Translations under genes and position numbers: made by a program
Shown: piece after piece, positions 12,391 through 25,640 of the stretch
Numbering within the stretch: the stretch's first letter is position 1
Layout of the letters: each line of letters starts with the position of its first letter
Notes under the pieces: model-generated
What the model was told of the DNA's origin: nothing
What the model saw: only the letters and a program-made list of their open reading frames with translations
Database searches by the model: none
NCBI GenBank assembly: GCA_963555705.1
Contig: OY743177.1
Coordinates: 1,178,001 to 1,242,000, forward strand
DNA length: 64,000 nucleotides
Source of the DNA: Ligustrum vulgare
Lineage: Eukaryota > Streptophyta > Magnoliopsida > Lamiales > Oleaceae
Direction of reading: 5' to 3'

Positions 12391-13762
12391 ATAGATTTTT
12401 TTTCCAGAAAACGGTAATTTTTTTTTTAAGAAAACGGTGACTATTCATTTTTTTTAATTATTTGAATTAAACTTGCTAAATCAACGTAAGATGTACTGAT
12501 GATAATAATTTATTGAAACTAAAACTAATTATTATGTCATCACATTAATAAAACTTGAATGGTATTATGGAAATCATTTTACGTAGTGAAATTAATTACT
12601 ATGTCATGGATGACATGTTGACTGTATTTGGCCCCTGTTGGAGACTCATTATTTGGAATAATGTGGTTTGAAATAGTAAAATTTTTGGAGATGTGTAGTT
12701 AAAAGTTGGAGAATATTTTTGGACTTATGTGTAGATTATTTTATTGGTATAATGTGTGGTTGAAAATGAGTTTTTAAAAAATGAGATTTAAAAATAATAG
12801 GTACCAAACATGGGCTTGATGATGCGTTTAGTGCAATGGGAAATGAAATTGAAATTATTAAAGATGTTCATTTAATACTTAACAACGCAACTCCAAACAA
12901 TGTGCAAATATTTGTTATTTTCGATAAAAAAAATAATATCAATTTTTTCTTGAACAACAACTTCAATTTTATTTTATTTTATTTTATTTATTTTATTTTG
13001 TGAAAAAATGTGGAAAACTTAATAATCATTTACTACTTAAAATCAATGATTTTTTTTTTTTAATTCGTAAAGATAAAAAAAAAAAAAAAACTTTGTCAAT
13101 ATCGTATAAATATTTTTATTTAAAAATAGAAAATGAAAAAGGATAAAATAAAAACGTTCATTAATCTATGTTTCTTTTTCTTTACCTTTTCGTTTTAATA
13201 AAATTCTAAGCATATATCACAGATAAATCTATTTTTTTCATTTATTACAAATTTTATTTAAATGTAATTTTTCTTTTCCATTTTAAGTTTTAAATCAATT
13301 CAAATTACAATATTTAAAGAAATTTCTGGAACGATAAACATACGAATCGTAAATAAATTGAAAAAAAATTAAGTTATGTGTAATGTACATTTGTAATTAA
13401 TTATCTTCATTCCTTTCTCATTTTTAATTAAGTATTAATTTCATATGTTAAAATATAAATTTGATATATGTAAGTAACAAATGGCCGTGCATCGCACGGG
13501 TGTAACACTAGTATTAATAAAAGTACTAGTGAATCACCCGTGCGATGCACGGGAAGAAACGTATTAATAAAGATAATTCAATGTGAAATTAGATAAATCA
13601 TTCAAATAAAATAAATAAATTTTGCAAATAAAAGATATCATCATTTATTGATTTCATATGACTACAAATTCTGGAATACTTCTTTGTACATAACATTGTT
13701 TGTTAATTTTGTTGGTCTTCCATTCTTATCACAAATCAACATCTTTAATCCGGAACGACTTG

Positions 13763-14155
13763 TCACCTATAAATCGCAACATAAAGTTGTCCGTGTGTAA
13801 ACACCAACCATTTAAGAAGAAGTCTCACATGCGAACGTGATTGTCCCTGACTCTTATTGATAATAATGGCATATGACGTCATCAATGAAAATTGTCTTCT
13901 TTGAAATCTAATAGGTTTTCTATAATTAGGAGGACTCAACGATATCATTGGAATATAGAACTTGTGTCCTGCATTGATGCTAGAAAGAATTTGACCTTCT
14001 AGAACATGGTCGTCAAGTTTTGTAACTATCAACCTTGTTCCATTACACAACTCCTGTGTATGATCAATATTTCTCAGAAAGAACTTGTATCCTTCACTTA
14101 TCAGATGCAACGGTCCACCACGTGTGCAATAAAGATATCCCTGTGTCCAAGTCAT
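13763..14155 (-). pseudogene. Helitron RepHel: C-terminal helicase fragment
   Basis: A 130-residue open frame from the PIF1-like helicase end of a plant Helitron RepHel protein, which unwinds and replicates the rolling-circle transposon. Visible blocks are LCNGTRLIVTKLDDHVLEGQI, split by motif as LCNGTRLIV and the following acidic stretch, then PMISLSPPNYRKPIRFQRRQ, SYAIIINKSQGQS (the helicase glutamine/INKSQG motif) and VFTHGQLYVAIYR. The normal protein is well over 1000 residues, and most of the helicase (Walker A and B included) is gone. It lies near the 3' end of H3, as expected for this gene. Confidence 0.88.
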
Positions 14156-14514
14156 GTATCAAAATCTACCGACAATCAATTCAGTAATTTCATCGACAAT
14201 AGGAAAATCATATTGGCTATCACCGGTCGCCCACCAACCAATAAATATAAGTCTTACATTTGAAATGTTTTCTTCAATCATCTTTTCTCAAACCGACCTA
14301 AACTACTTTAACAATTTGTTGTATTTGTCTAGCATATTTTTCAAATAAAAAGCTATACAATCATGCAACATTGAATCGCATGATTTACTCCTATCAAGGG
14401 ACATTAAAAGACATAAATTAAATTTCAGACTAAATTATCTGTAAACAATATAAATATAAAAGCAATAAATACATAATACGTACCCCATGACCCTTTTTCT
14501 GCTTTCAACCTCAT

Positions 14515-14787
14515 TCACATTGTCAACAATGTAAAGCGAGCAAATTGTAGAGCTGAACCATCATCAGGCAACAGACTCCCAATCTTATGGCAATTTTGAC
14601 CGTGTAATCTGAAAACTGAAGGCCCTCCACCATCATTTAGCCCATTATCTAATCCCCCCATAGAAGTGAACGAAAACATCATATTATATGTCTGAATGTT
14701 CTCAACGAAATTCTCAATCCTATCGTCCCTACCATATAACAAATTTTTCAAAATAAGCGGATGATCTTCAATAAGAGGAATCTTCAC
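14515..14787 (-). pseudogene. Helitron RepHel: N-terminal (Helitron_like_N) fragment
   Basis: A 90-residue frame upstream of the helicase fragment in the same strand. The block FSFTSMGGLDNGLNDGGGPS followed by VFRLHGQNCHKIGSLLPDDG is the conserved Helitron_like_N region. The Rep catalytic HUH and YY motifs are not present in the piece, so this is a remnant. Between it and the helicase piece about 360 bp show no coding. Confidence 0.85.
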
Positions 14788-14799
14788 TTTCTCTTTGTA

Positions 14800-16200
14800 T
14801 ACGACAAAGAAGGGTTAACAAATAAACCGCGAAATCGAATTAAACCGCAACAAATGGTTTGGTTTGGTTCAGTTCGGTTTGGAAAAATTCCAAACCGCCT
14901 TAAACGATTTGGTTTAGGTTTCAATTGTCAAAATCGCGATTTCAAACAGTCAACCCACCAAATTTTAAAAAATTAAAAAAATAAAAATAAAGGCAAACGT
15001 TCAATTAAAAAAATGCAACACACTTTTTATTGTCAACAAATCAAAATTAAGGAATCAAAGATTAATTTGTTCAAATTCACAATCATTTGGAAATAATTCT
15101 TGCTCCTACAATTCATAATCATCATCCAAGACAACAGGTATAATAAACGAATTCGATAATCATAAAAAAAGAAAAAAATACTAAAATTGTGATATTGACA
15201 ATGATGCATCAAATTTCATGATATTATAGGTTTTTGCAATAATTATACAACGTAATTGTTTTTTTATAAAAATTATAATATAACATTAATCATCTCAATT
15301 TTCAGTTAAGTAAATTGGGATACAATTTACTTATTGTTGTAGAAATTTAAGAATCATAAATATTGAATTAAAATATAACAATTAATATCATGTCATAGTT
15401 AATTATTTTTTAAAATTTAGACTTAACAATTATGACATAAAAAACCATTAATAACTATATAATTTCAAAAAAATATAAATAAATCTGTTAACCGTTAATG
15501 TAAAAAATGTGATATGAGACTTTCTGGAATAAAAAATTATATAATAATTAAATGTAATTGTAAATAAAATTATTTTGATAAATAATCTGATATAGAAAAG
15601 AAGGTTATTATGTATATGTAACAAAGAACTTAAAAGTATGACTATTTAAAATGAAATTTAATACAACTTGATTAAATATTCGATATAAATGTAAATGAAA
15701 ATTCGACATTGGATTTGTATGGCCGAACGAAATTATTCATCCATAAGATTGAGACCAATAAAATATAACAATTATTATAAAAAAAATTATTTACGTATTA
15801 AAAGTAACTTTCTATAAAAATACTAATTAATTTAATAGAACGCAATACAAAGGAGCTCAAATTTTTAGATGTACTAAATAACTAAAAAAATAAGATTATT
15901 TATAAAAAGTTTTATATGATAATATTTATTTAGTATTAGATGCGTAATACAATTTCGATATAATTTTGAACTGAAAATTTTACATTGAATTTCTATGAGT
16001 GCATACAAATACTTATTTATAAGATTCAAAACATTAAATTATTAGAATAATTTTATGAAAATAGAGTTTTAAACACAAATAACCAAATATAAATAAGTGA
16101 AAAAAATTCTTTATAAAAATACTTAAGTGGAAGTAGCAGTGTGAACACAATAAAAGCTGAATTTTGGAATGTGAACACAATAAAAGCTGATCAAAAAGTT
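14800..16200. other. AT-rich 5' region of Helitron H3
   Basis: No gene seen. At 14820-14950 there are many AAACCG/CGGTTT words, probably a small separate insertion. From about 15200 to 16090 the sequence is the approximate reverse complement of 18870-19640 in Helitron H4, so the two are relatives in opposite orientation. Confidence 0.6.
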
Positions 16201-18690
16201 GTGTCAAATTGGCGGGAAATTCTCCTCCTTTAATATTAAGTAAGATAAGTGTAGTTTGTCATAGAAGTTATTATTTTCCCGTCTAAAGTGCACATCTCTT
16301 ATATGGTTTGATTAGTGTGAATACAAAATCTAGTTAATATGAATGCATTTATTGTTTTATATATATATATATGCACTAATAGTCTACTATTATGGAAAAT
16401 AATGATTAATATTTTTTAATCATTTTTAATTTTAATAATTGTGCAAAGATTATATGATATAATAGTTTCTTAATCTTCAACGTTGTTCAATTGTTTTATA
16501 TTAAGGTTAAACTCATATTTTTAATTATTGTATTGGTGTTTTTGAATGAAAATTGAGAAAAATGTTAAATATGAAATGAAAATGGAGAAATTATTTTTAT
16601 ATCTTTTGCATTTGTGTTGATTATGTATAATCATTAAATTTTAATGAATGCTTATCGATATTACGGATAGCAATTTTAGTTCATTGTACTGGTGAAAATT
16701 TATACTATATATGAAAGTAAGATAGTCTAACAGAATTAATTCTTAAATTCTTTATATTTTAGTATTTTAATAAAATGTGTTATTGAGAAAATTTTTGGAG
16801 AAATATATGTGATTAAAAAGTGGATTGAAAAAATGTGTTACTAATTTATCAAAAAAGTTATTGAATGAAGGTTAATATTGAAGAGTTAATACTTTGATTT
16901 CTTTTAAGTTAATAATATTAATACAATGATTAATATTTTCTAAACATACTTATTTTTGATAAATTTTTAAAGATTACATGGAATAGGATTTTCGGTACAA
17001 TTTCGTGATTTCTATCTTTACTCGATTATCATATCATGATAATTGCGAGATTTTTAAAATTATTATTTTGACTGCTTATTTTTGTAAATAAAGTTTTATT
17101 CATTAAATTCAAATATTTAAATATATAAATTAACAATTACTATTCAAAAATGTTTTTAATAATTTGAATTATGTATATTATTTTATAAAGTCTAATAATT
17201 ATTGAAATAGAAAATTATTTTTTATTTATTTTATGAAAATGATTTATCTAATTTCATATTGAATTATCTTTATCAAAACGTTTCTTCCCGTGCATCGCAT
17301 GGGTGATTAACTAGTAATATATTAAAGTAGCTGAGTTAATGGTAGTTAACAACACAGTTTCCCTCCAAAACTCTTGTACTATGTGCAGATTTTATTTATT
17401 TATTTATTTTTCCAATTTTTGGGGACTTCAATATTTATCATGTTCACACTGCTCATATTCCCACCCAATAATCAACTTCAACATCCACTTCAAAAATAGT
17501 TGGGCCTTCAATATTTATTTATCATTTTTAAAATCGCTGACGTCTACTTACAGTTTTCAATATTTATTGTGTTTACATGACTTCTATTTCCCGCCGCTTA
17601 ATTACGCTGGAAGGTCAATTATTTTTTTTTTCCTTTTTCATTTTTTCAGAATTTGTTTTATTTTTTCCCCTTTTTCAAAATCCGTTTATTCATTTTTATT
17701 TTCTATATCCTTTTTTTTTTCCGTTTCCCGATGTACAAAATCTTTCATTTTTGCTATATATAATTATCATGAAGATATACACGATAATAAAAGATTCAAT
17801 TAAAGGGTTATTTCTTTGAAAAAATGTGTATTGTTTAATATGATCCCTCAACTCCACCTTTTATTTATCATGTTCTAAGATTTAAAATTTTTGGTGCGAT
17901 GATAATGCTTATTAGTTATTAATATTACAAACCAATTGAAAATAAAAAATCGTAAATTATTTTTTGAAAAAGTAAAAAAGATTGGCACTACTCTCTTCTT
18001 CAAGACCTGTGATATTTTAAGTCATTGAAATAGATTTGGATTTCTGACAAAAAAGAAAAAATATTGAAACAATAATATTGTAGAGAAAGCTTCGAAAACA
18101 ATATAGAATGCAAAATTATTTTGGACTAATAATGGATCTACAAGATGATTGTTAAGGAATTTTCTAGGAAAACACAGATTTCTTCCTCGTCACAACAACG
18201 ATACACTTGAATATGAGGATTTATTAATAATCTATTTATATTATGTTCTAGATTTCTCTGTTAGGATTGCAATGTGTTAACTAATATTGGGTTATTTGGA
18301 ATAGGTTTGGGTTGGATAGATATTTTAATGGTTTCGGCCGTTGAGTAAAGAAAAAAAATATTATTCATGAGTCAATATATATATTTGATGAAATTGTATA
18401 TCACATTGTATAAAAAATAATAAAAACAAGAAACTAGAATTATTATTTTTTTTAATTTTCTTTTACCGAGAAGTTGTTTTTTATTTTTTATGCTATAAGA
18501 ACGATAATTTGTTTGGTTTTACTTATCTATATTTGGCTTTTTTTTTGTGTGTAGAAACCTCTCTTTTCATAAAAAAAATATGATCTTTTAATGTTTTCAA
18601 TCTTACAAATAAATATTTGTGTTCAGTTATACAAATTCAAAGTAAAATTTTCAGTTAAAAATTATGTCTAAATTTTATTACTAGATAATA

Positions 18691-18849
18691 CTCTCTCCGT
18701 CCTACAAAGATAGTCTACATTTCTTTTTCGTCCGTCCCAAAAAGATAGTCCACTTTATTTTTTGAGAGTGATGTTAATATTTTATATTTCATTTTGTCCT
18801 TAATCAGTGTGAAAATGAGTAGAGAACTATCTTTATGGGACGGAGGGAG
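18691..18849. mobile_element. Stowaway MITE
   Basis: The 159-bp element starts CTCTCTCCGTCCTACAAAG and ends TTTATGGGACGGAGGGAG. It is flanked on each side by TA. This is the well-known Stowaway (Tc1/mariner-derived) terminal repeat of plants. An inner duplicate of the arm (GTCCGTCCCAAAAAGATAGTC) is also visible. Confidence 0.92.
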
Positions 18850-19613
18850 TACTAAATTATAAATCACGTCATACGTATAGTTTTTTTTTTTTATAAATAA
18901 TCTTATTCTTAGTTATTTAGTACATCTAAAAGCTATTTTTTTATAGCGTATTATTAAATTATTAAATATTTTTATAGATAATTACATTTAATACGTAATT
19001 AATTTTTTATAATAATTGTGATAATTTATTGGTCTTAATTTTATGGATAAATATTTGGTTCAGTCATACAGATCCAATGTCAAATTCTCAATTAGAATTA
19101 TATCAAAAATTTATGCACATTCGTATTTTTATAAATCACGTTGTATTGAAATTTTTATAAGTAAATCCTATTTTTTAGTTATTTATTACATATACATATT
19201 AAAGTTCTTTCCTATATTACATTATTTATCAAAATTATTTCAATGACAATTACATTTAATTCTTAATTAATTTTTTATTCCAAAAAGTCTCATATCACAT
19301 TTTTTAACATTAACGATTAACAAATTTATTTATATTGTTTGAAATGATATAGTTATTAATGGTTTTTGTCATAATTGTTAATTTTAAATTTTCAAAAAGT
19401 AATTAACCATACCAAGATATTCTTTGCTATATTTTGATTCAAATTTTATGATATTTTTTCACAACAATTTATAATTTTTCTGCCAATTTACTTAACTAAA
19501 AATTGAGATGATCAATACTAAATTATAATTTCAATTAGAAAATAATTACGTTGTATAAATATTGAAAACCTAAAATATCATAAATTTGATGCAATATCTT
19601 TGTCAACCTCGTA

Positions 19614-19616
<3 letters not shown>

Positions 19617-19669
<53 letters not shown>
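19617..19669. repeat. (TTA)n microsatellite
   Basis: About 17 uninterrupted ATT/TTA trinucleotides inside Helitron H4. Confidence 0.95.
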
Positions 19670-19670
<1 letters not shown>

Positions 19671-19779
19671 CATGATGTTTTTCATTGTCAATGATCAAAA
19701 TATTGAATTTTATCTTTTATATGCATGGTCTCTATTATTAACTTTTTCATTTATTGTTTGAATATTTAGAGTACATGAA

Positions 19780-20095
19780 ATTGGAGATCCTACATTTAAG
19801 TGTTCATTTTGCAATGCGAATTTTGGTTCGAGGAGAGAGTGAATAAGAATAATCGTAACAAAACTTGACGATCATATTCTATAAGGTCAAATTCTTTCTG
19901 ACAGTAATGCGGAAGATAAGTTCTTTATTCCAAGGATATCGTTGAGCAATTCGAATTCTAGGATACTTATTAGATTTTAAAAAAAAAAAAAAACAATTTT
20001 CATTGATAGTGTCATATGCCATGACTATTAATAAGTGTCAGGTACAATCATTTTCGCATATATGACTTCTCCCTAAAATGTTGATGTTTATACAT
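19780..20095 (+). pseudogene. Helitron RepHel remnant in H4
   Basis: The plus-strand translation gives DPTFKCSFCNANFGSRR, the CxxC zinc segment just before the Rep domain. Shortly after comes TKLDDHIL, stop, GQI, the same helicase segment as in H3, and then SYAMTINKCQ from the helicase end. Zinc segment and helicase end are now only tens of bases apart, so the Rep domain and most of the helicase were deleted. Stops and frameshifts are present. Confidence 0.8.
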
Positions 20096-20634
20096 GAAAC
20101 TAATAAATGATGAACTTATATCTTATTTGTGAATATTATTTATTTTGTTTAAGGATTCATTTAATTTTGAATAGGATTATTTTTATCTCAACTTTTTTTC
20201 CCGTGCATTGCACGGGATGATTCACTAGTATTAATAAAAGTAGAAGTGTAGCTTGCCATAGAAGCTATTGTTTTCCCGCCTAAATTGCATATCCCTTATA
20301 TGATTTAATTAGTGTGAATACAAAACGAGATTAATGTAAATACAAAATAGTTATATATCAAATGTGAATGCAAAATTTAGATATATACGAATGCATTTAT
20401 TGCCTTGTACAGGGACATAGCAAGGAATTTAATCTTGCGGGGGCGAAAATACGGGGGGTGGAGGGGGGCGAGGCCCCCACCCGGGAGTTCGAGGGCGGAG
20501 TCCTTGATTTTATTTTTTTTTAACTAAGAGGATTCGAAACGACAATTTTGAGTACCAAAATAGGCAAGTTAACTTTGTAATGATGTTGTTAAGTGATAGG
20601 ATCTTTTTGCTTAGAAGTCCTCCCTCGACCTGCT

Positions 20635-20644
20635 CTATATAAAG
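20635..20644 (+). promoter_or_regulatory. Possible TATA box in the hAT-like element
   Basis: CTATATAAAG lies about 230 bp inside the element and upstream of a region with several ATGs. No transcript start or product can be shown. It may belong to a captured promoter. Confidence 0.25.
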
Positions 20645-22009
20645 AAGTCATATAAGGAATGTCTGTCCCTAGAAGTACAAAATGACTTCACATTGTTCAA
20701 CAATCCATCCCATCCATCTTCTCTATAGTTTTGAAGTTAAGTTTTCGTTGGCGGACCAACAGGACTCGCGGTGCTGCAGTGGCGGAGCCATGGACTCCCG
20801 GTGTTGGCAGTGGCGGAGCTGCGAAGAGGAGTCGATTTGAGGAAGAATGAGTCCAAGGGTTCTGGGTTGTGAGGACTGATGTGTGTAGTCTGATTAAGGC
20901 GTTACAAGATTAGGTGGGCTGGGTATGTTTTTGGGTAATTGATTTGGGTCATTTACTCTTGTATTGAATTTGGGCTATTTATTTAAGTAACTATTGGATC
21001 TTTTGTTTAGGTTTAAGATTTTGTTATGGTTAAATTTTAGGGTTAAGTACAGAAATATAAAACCTTAAAAACCTATTTTTGAATATCAGATAAAAGATAT
21101 TTTAACAAAATAAAATATATTCCCCAAATCAGGTCTCTTTCAACATTCTGAAATTCCGTCTCTTGCTGTGAAATCCTTACATTGTGCTTATTGTGAAATT
21201 CCATTTATTTTCCACACCCTTCTTAATTCCATTCTCTTCAAAAAATATTTCCATTAACCCCCCTTCGAAAGCTGAGATTTCCCTACAATCACAGTATTTC
21301 GTTTGATTGGCTGAATAATTTTAGGTCTTTTAATTAATAGTGTTAATCATGATAAGTGATTTGATTATGAGAATGAGCGTTGCGTGGTTTTCGGAAATGA
21401 ATCTGTTGTAGTTAAAAATGTGAAATGGAGGACTGATTAGGAGGAGGTGGACATGGTGAGTGAATTGATTCATATCAAAGATTTGCATTTGGATGTGAAT
21501 ATTGAATGGGTTTAGATGAATGCGAGTTCTACTTCAGTTTGAGCATTATTCTAGAGCTTAAAATGCTATGATTCTTCTTGAGAAGAGGAGATTGTTTAAG
21601 ACCATGGTGTCTGTTCTTGGAGTAACGAGGAGAAGGTTCTGTTCATGATGGAGACATTTATTATGGCTATGAAGCATTTGTTTAATTGTTTCTGTGAAGG
21701 AGAGGAAAATGGCTGATGGGATTTTCATTTATGCAGAATTTAATAGACTAAAGTTGGGAAAGAGATGGATCATACTTTTTTTTTTTTTTTGGGTAAAGTC
21801 CAGGGGATTGGGAAAAAAAGCATGAGAGTTCTTTGAGAAATTGGAATTTAGGTTAATGCTGAATTGTATGATTATAATGTTCTTTTGAGTCTTTTTGTAA
21901 CCAAAATGACAATTGGGAGGCTCTACTACTCGACTCTTCATTGGCACTAGTATATATGCTAGGGAGACTTTATCCGTTATAAATTTACTTTTCAAATTTA
22001 CTCGACTCT

Positions 22010-22690
22010 TCATTGTAACTTAATTTCAATTTTATAATTAGTTACAATTTTACCTAATAAATTTGCAAAAGTGACAAATGTAGAAGACGGATAATAATTC
22101 ATTGGAGGTTGAACATGGAATGACTTCAATTGTAATTAATTACAGTTGTAACTAATTAATTACTTTTGTAAATTAATTGTATACTATAAGTCACTCGAAA
22201 TTTTATTTTTCCTTTTAAAACTAATTAAATTAGTTACAAATTGTAATTTAATTACAATTTATAACTAATTACAATTGCAACTTAATTACATTTTGTAATG
22301 AATTACAGTTTGTAATGAATTATTATTGTAACTTAATTTTAATTTTGGAATTAGTTACAGTTGTAACTAATGAGTTTGCAAAACATTTTGTAATTAGTTA
22401 CAACTGTAACTTAATTTCAATTTTGCAAGTAGTTATAATTGTAGCTAATGAGTTTGCAAAAAATGACAAATTTAGAAAACGAATAATAATTCACTGGAGG
22501 TTGAACACTGGAAACTTCGATTGTAATTAATTACAATTACAATTTATTACAAAAGTAACAAAAAGTAATTATCAGAATCAAATTTTGTAATTAATTACAA
22601 TTGTAACATTTTTTCTCAATTTTGCAGTTAATTAAAATGGTAACTAATGAATTTGTAAAACATGATATATATATATTAAAATTAATTGAA
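22010..22690. repeat. Degenerate palindromic AT-rich repeats
   Basis: Many variants of TTAGTTACAATTGTAACTAA and GTAATTAATTACAATTGT, each nearly self-complementary, in loose tandem array. Shorter stretches of the same kind occur at 26340-26470. Confidence 0.8.
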
Positions 22691-23575
22691 TTACTTACAT
22701 TCACCTTAATTACAACTACATTTACAGCTTAATTACATTAAACTCATGTTTGATATTGTTTAAAAAGAGATTATTTGAAATGCATAGTAATTTTTAAGAG
22801 AACATATGTAACACCCCAAGTTTAAAATCTAAAACCTAGGCGTGTTAACTTCCATTCACATTAAATGCGGAAATAATCGTTTAAAATATTTAAAACTTTT
22901 CATTTTCTATTATAAAATTTTACAAAAATTTCGGCAGAGTCTGCTCTATAACTTGGACATAACCAACTTGTAGAGGGACATCATACCTACAATACAAATG
23001 CAATTCTCAACTCATTCAACATCCAACCACAATTCCAAAATTTAACCTCAACATCAATTCCCAAACTCCTCAACATAAATAAATTTAAACCATGAACTTC
23101 ATTTAACTAAATGGAGGATTGATAAACTACTAAAGAGATAAATGACTTATTGAAAACTACATCCAATAAACAATTAAAAGAATGAACTAATAAAAATACT
23201 AAAACATTTATGAAATTCCACTTCAAACCCTATTTAAAATGATAAATCATGGTACTGTCTGAGTCAGCCGCCAAGTGCTCTCCTCGGGTCACCTAACTTT
23301 CATCACCTGAAATGTTGGGGAGGGATTGGGGTGAGCTAAAGCTCAGTAAGTAAACTTTATGCACGTGATGCATGCTCATGACATGAAATTCATTAGACCA
23401 TTCAAAGTAATTACCCCCATTTACTTTACTTTTCAAGACATTCATACTTTCCAACTTTCACTTAAACATTTCCAAAACTTTAACTTCATTCCTATCGTGA
23501 ACTCACTGAGTGTATCTTCTAGCCAATCACGATGCAGTGGGCAATTTTCCTTGTTTAGAACTAGGTTATCACTTT

Positions 23576-23806
23576 TCCACCGCATAGCGGGTTAAAATTT
23601 GCCACCGCCAAGCGGTTTAGCAATTGTCACCGCAAAGCGGTTTAATATTTGCCACCGCCAAGCGGTTTAGCAATCGTCACCGCAAAGCGGTTTAATATTT
23701 GCCACCATCAAGCGGTTTTGCGATCGTCACCACAAAGCAGTTTAATATTTGCCACCGCCAAGCGGTTTAGCAATTGTCACCGCAAAGCGGTTTAATATTC
23801 ACTCAT
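23576..23806. repeat. Palindromic 50-bp minisatellite (copy B)
   Basis: Reverse-orientation counterpart of 9405-9703, with ACCGCCAAGCGGT and ACCGCAAAGCGGT alternating over about four and a half units. Several units carry point changes that are mirrored on only one arm. Confidence 0.9.
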
Positions 23807-25357
23807 TCTTTCTTAAAAAGTCTTGGGATACATAGTTTTTGAACAAACTTACACATTGACACATTTCTTTCATTTAAAAATATTTGACTTCCCAAATTTC
23901 GATGCCAATGCATGCTTGATGATGCAATGACATGATAACGTGCGTACTCGAACATTCTTCTTAACAACATATACTTTCATCAAGTAACCAAAATTCATCA
24001 AAGTAAGTTGCAAGACAGTCATTTACACATTTCACATTTGCATTCAACTTTGACACAAAATAGGGGGAAGTTTACTTACCTGACGTCCTTAGCATTTACC
24101 GTTATCTGGATTTGCAAGTGGAGGAGCCTCGACTGCCCGTGTCGTCAATGTACCAAAATCCTAGTTGTATCCATTCATTTAGTAAAATATACTCTCAGTT
24201 CAAATTGATATATTCATCATTCTTTTAACATTACATTAAACAAGTTAAAACAATAAATCTTCTTTCCCTTTTCATTCTTGTGATCATTTCTTCCAAACAA
24301 GGTATTAAGATATATTAAACACTTCCATACAATACTCGAAATCAAAAGATTTAAACCATTCGACAAAACATATAATTTTTAGTTCACAACCACATTCATT
24401 ATTCATTTTAATAATAATCAAACATTAACCGAGATTAAAACTTCAATTTAACCCAAGCGTGACTTTACATAATAACCAAAACACATAAAACCATATTCTA
24501 GACAAGAAAATGAATCTCAATGCACATTAGAAGGTCTTCTCATCTTTTAAATTCAAACTTAAACTCAGAATTCCATAACTTTAGAAATTACTTAATCGTG
24601 GTTCTAACAAGTTCACAAATCTTAAAATAACCATTTATTACAAACTTTACCAAAAAGCAATTAACTAATTTCATAAATCTAATCAAATTCGAAAAACTGA
24701 ATCTATAACTTTTAATCCAAAATTAACCTAACCATTGGTCCATTGGTTAACAATTGGATTCATATATTAAAAATTTAAGAATTAACTAGCTAATATGACT
24801 AAAGCCATTTATATCAATACATGAAAATTCTCAAATTTCTCAATTTACTCAGAATAACATAAACTTAATTAACTAACTCAAATTTAAACCAAGTATTTTT
24901 CCAACATTCTTAAATCTGAAAACAAAACTCTCAAAATAGTTGTCAATTAAATCAATTAAATCCAAAATTTCATAACTCTGAAAAATCACTACCAGGTCTG
25001 AGAATCAATGTAATCATTTATATCATATTTCCAAATTTCGAAATTTACCCCTGTCTAGCTCAAAAATGAAACTAAACATTTTTCGACATTTGAAAACTTA
25101 CTGTAAATGACCTCACTGTTGAAATTTCAGCTAAAATTCCAATTTAAACTAACATCTCAACAAGGCATATTAAATCCATAAAATTTCAATCTGACAATAG
25201 TGAACTTACGCACATCCATGAACACACACATATATACATCTATACCTACATATATATAAACATTATTAAATCTCAAAATTAACATTTAAAATTCGAAATC
25301 TACCTATTTTGAAATCTGAAAATATGAAAATCTTAGCCTATATACACACACTCAACA

Positions 25358-25640
25358 TATATATATATATATACGCATATATGTGTGTGCGAGTGTGTGT
25401 GTAGTGCGTGTGCGTGTTTGGCGTGCGCTTTGTGTTTTGTGTCGGGTGGGTGCGCTGCCGGGGAAAGGAACGATGGAAGGGGGAGGGTTATCGGTGGTGC
25501 GGCGACGAGAGGGAGGAGAAGCCGTGACAGAGACGGAGAGGGAGAGACCAAGACAGAGCGAGAGGCTGAGAACGAGAGCGAGACAACGAGGGACGTGAGT
25601 CGCGAGAGAGAGAGAGTGAGTCGCGAGTGATGAGAGGGAG
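25358..25640. repeat. TA, GT and GAGA low-complexity tract
   Basis: A TATATA run, then GTGTGTGCG-rich sequence, then GAGAGA/GAGCGAG-rich sequence, inside the solo LTR. The overlapping open frames here (both strands) are Arg/Ser-rich artefacts of the composition. Confidence 0.75.

Larger units (their letters stand above)
11258..13511 (+). mobile_element. Helitron H1, non-autonomous
   Basis: The 5' end is in a (TCTATA)n run, so the exact TC start is uncertain (11258-11284). It continues AAAACAGAAGTGCCGTC and CCCACCC. The 3' end has the hairpin CCGTGCATCGCACGG and ends ACACTAG at 13511, followed by host T. The interior is AT-rich and I see no RepHel coding remains. Confidence 0.7.
13526..16245 (-). 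mobile_element. Helitron H3, inserted into H2 between A and T
   Basis: On the minus strand it begins TCTTACTTAATATTAAAGG and GAATTTCCCGCC. It ends with hairpin CCCGTGCATCGCACGGG and GTGATTCACTAG at 13526. The flanks are host A (13525, GTA) and host T (16246, TAAGTG), which is the A|T target expected of Helitrons with no duplication. It contains decayed Rep and helicase coding pieces. Confidence 0.85.
13512..17314 (+). mobile_element. Helitron H2, split by an inverted Helitron
   Basis: The first 14 bp, TATTAATAAAAGTA, are at 13512-13525. The rest resumes at 16246 with TAAGTGTAGTTTGTCATAG and ends with hairpin CCCGTGCATCGCATGGG and CTAG at 17311-17314. Another Helitron beginning TATTAATAAAAGTAGAAGTG at 20229 shows the unbroken 5' end. 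The body of H2 (16250-17150) is related to 20250-20409 plus 27979-28860. No coding sequence is seen. Confidence 0.75.
17315..20228 (+). mobile_element. Helitron H4 with RepHel remains
   Basis: It begins immediately after the CTAG of H2 with TAATATATTAAAGTAG. It ends with hairpin CCCGTGCATTGCACGGG and GATGATTCACTAG at 20228. It carries a Stowaway MITE and, at 19780-20095, fragments of RepHel in plus orientation. The interior matches H3 in inverse orientation. Confidence 0.75.

Noticed and set aside
17339..17819. 154-residue Phe/Ser-rich ORF and overlapping 80-residue ORF
   Set aside because: They lie in a T-rich part of Helitron H4, are highly hydrophobic by composition only, and have no family match I recognise.
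25383..25630. Overlapping Arg/Glu-rich ORFs
   Set aside because: They follow from the GAGA/GTGT composition within the solo LTR, with no protein family features.
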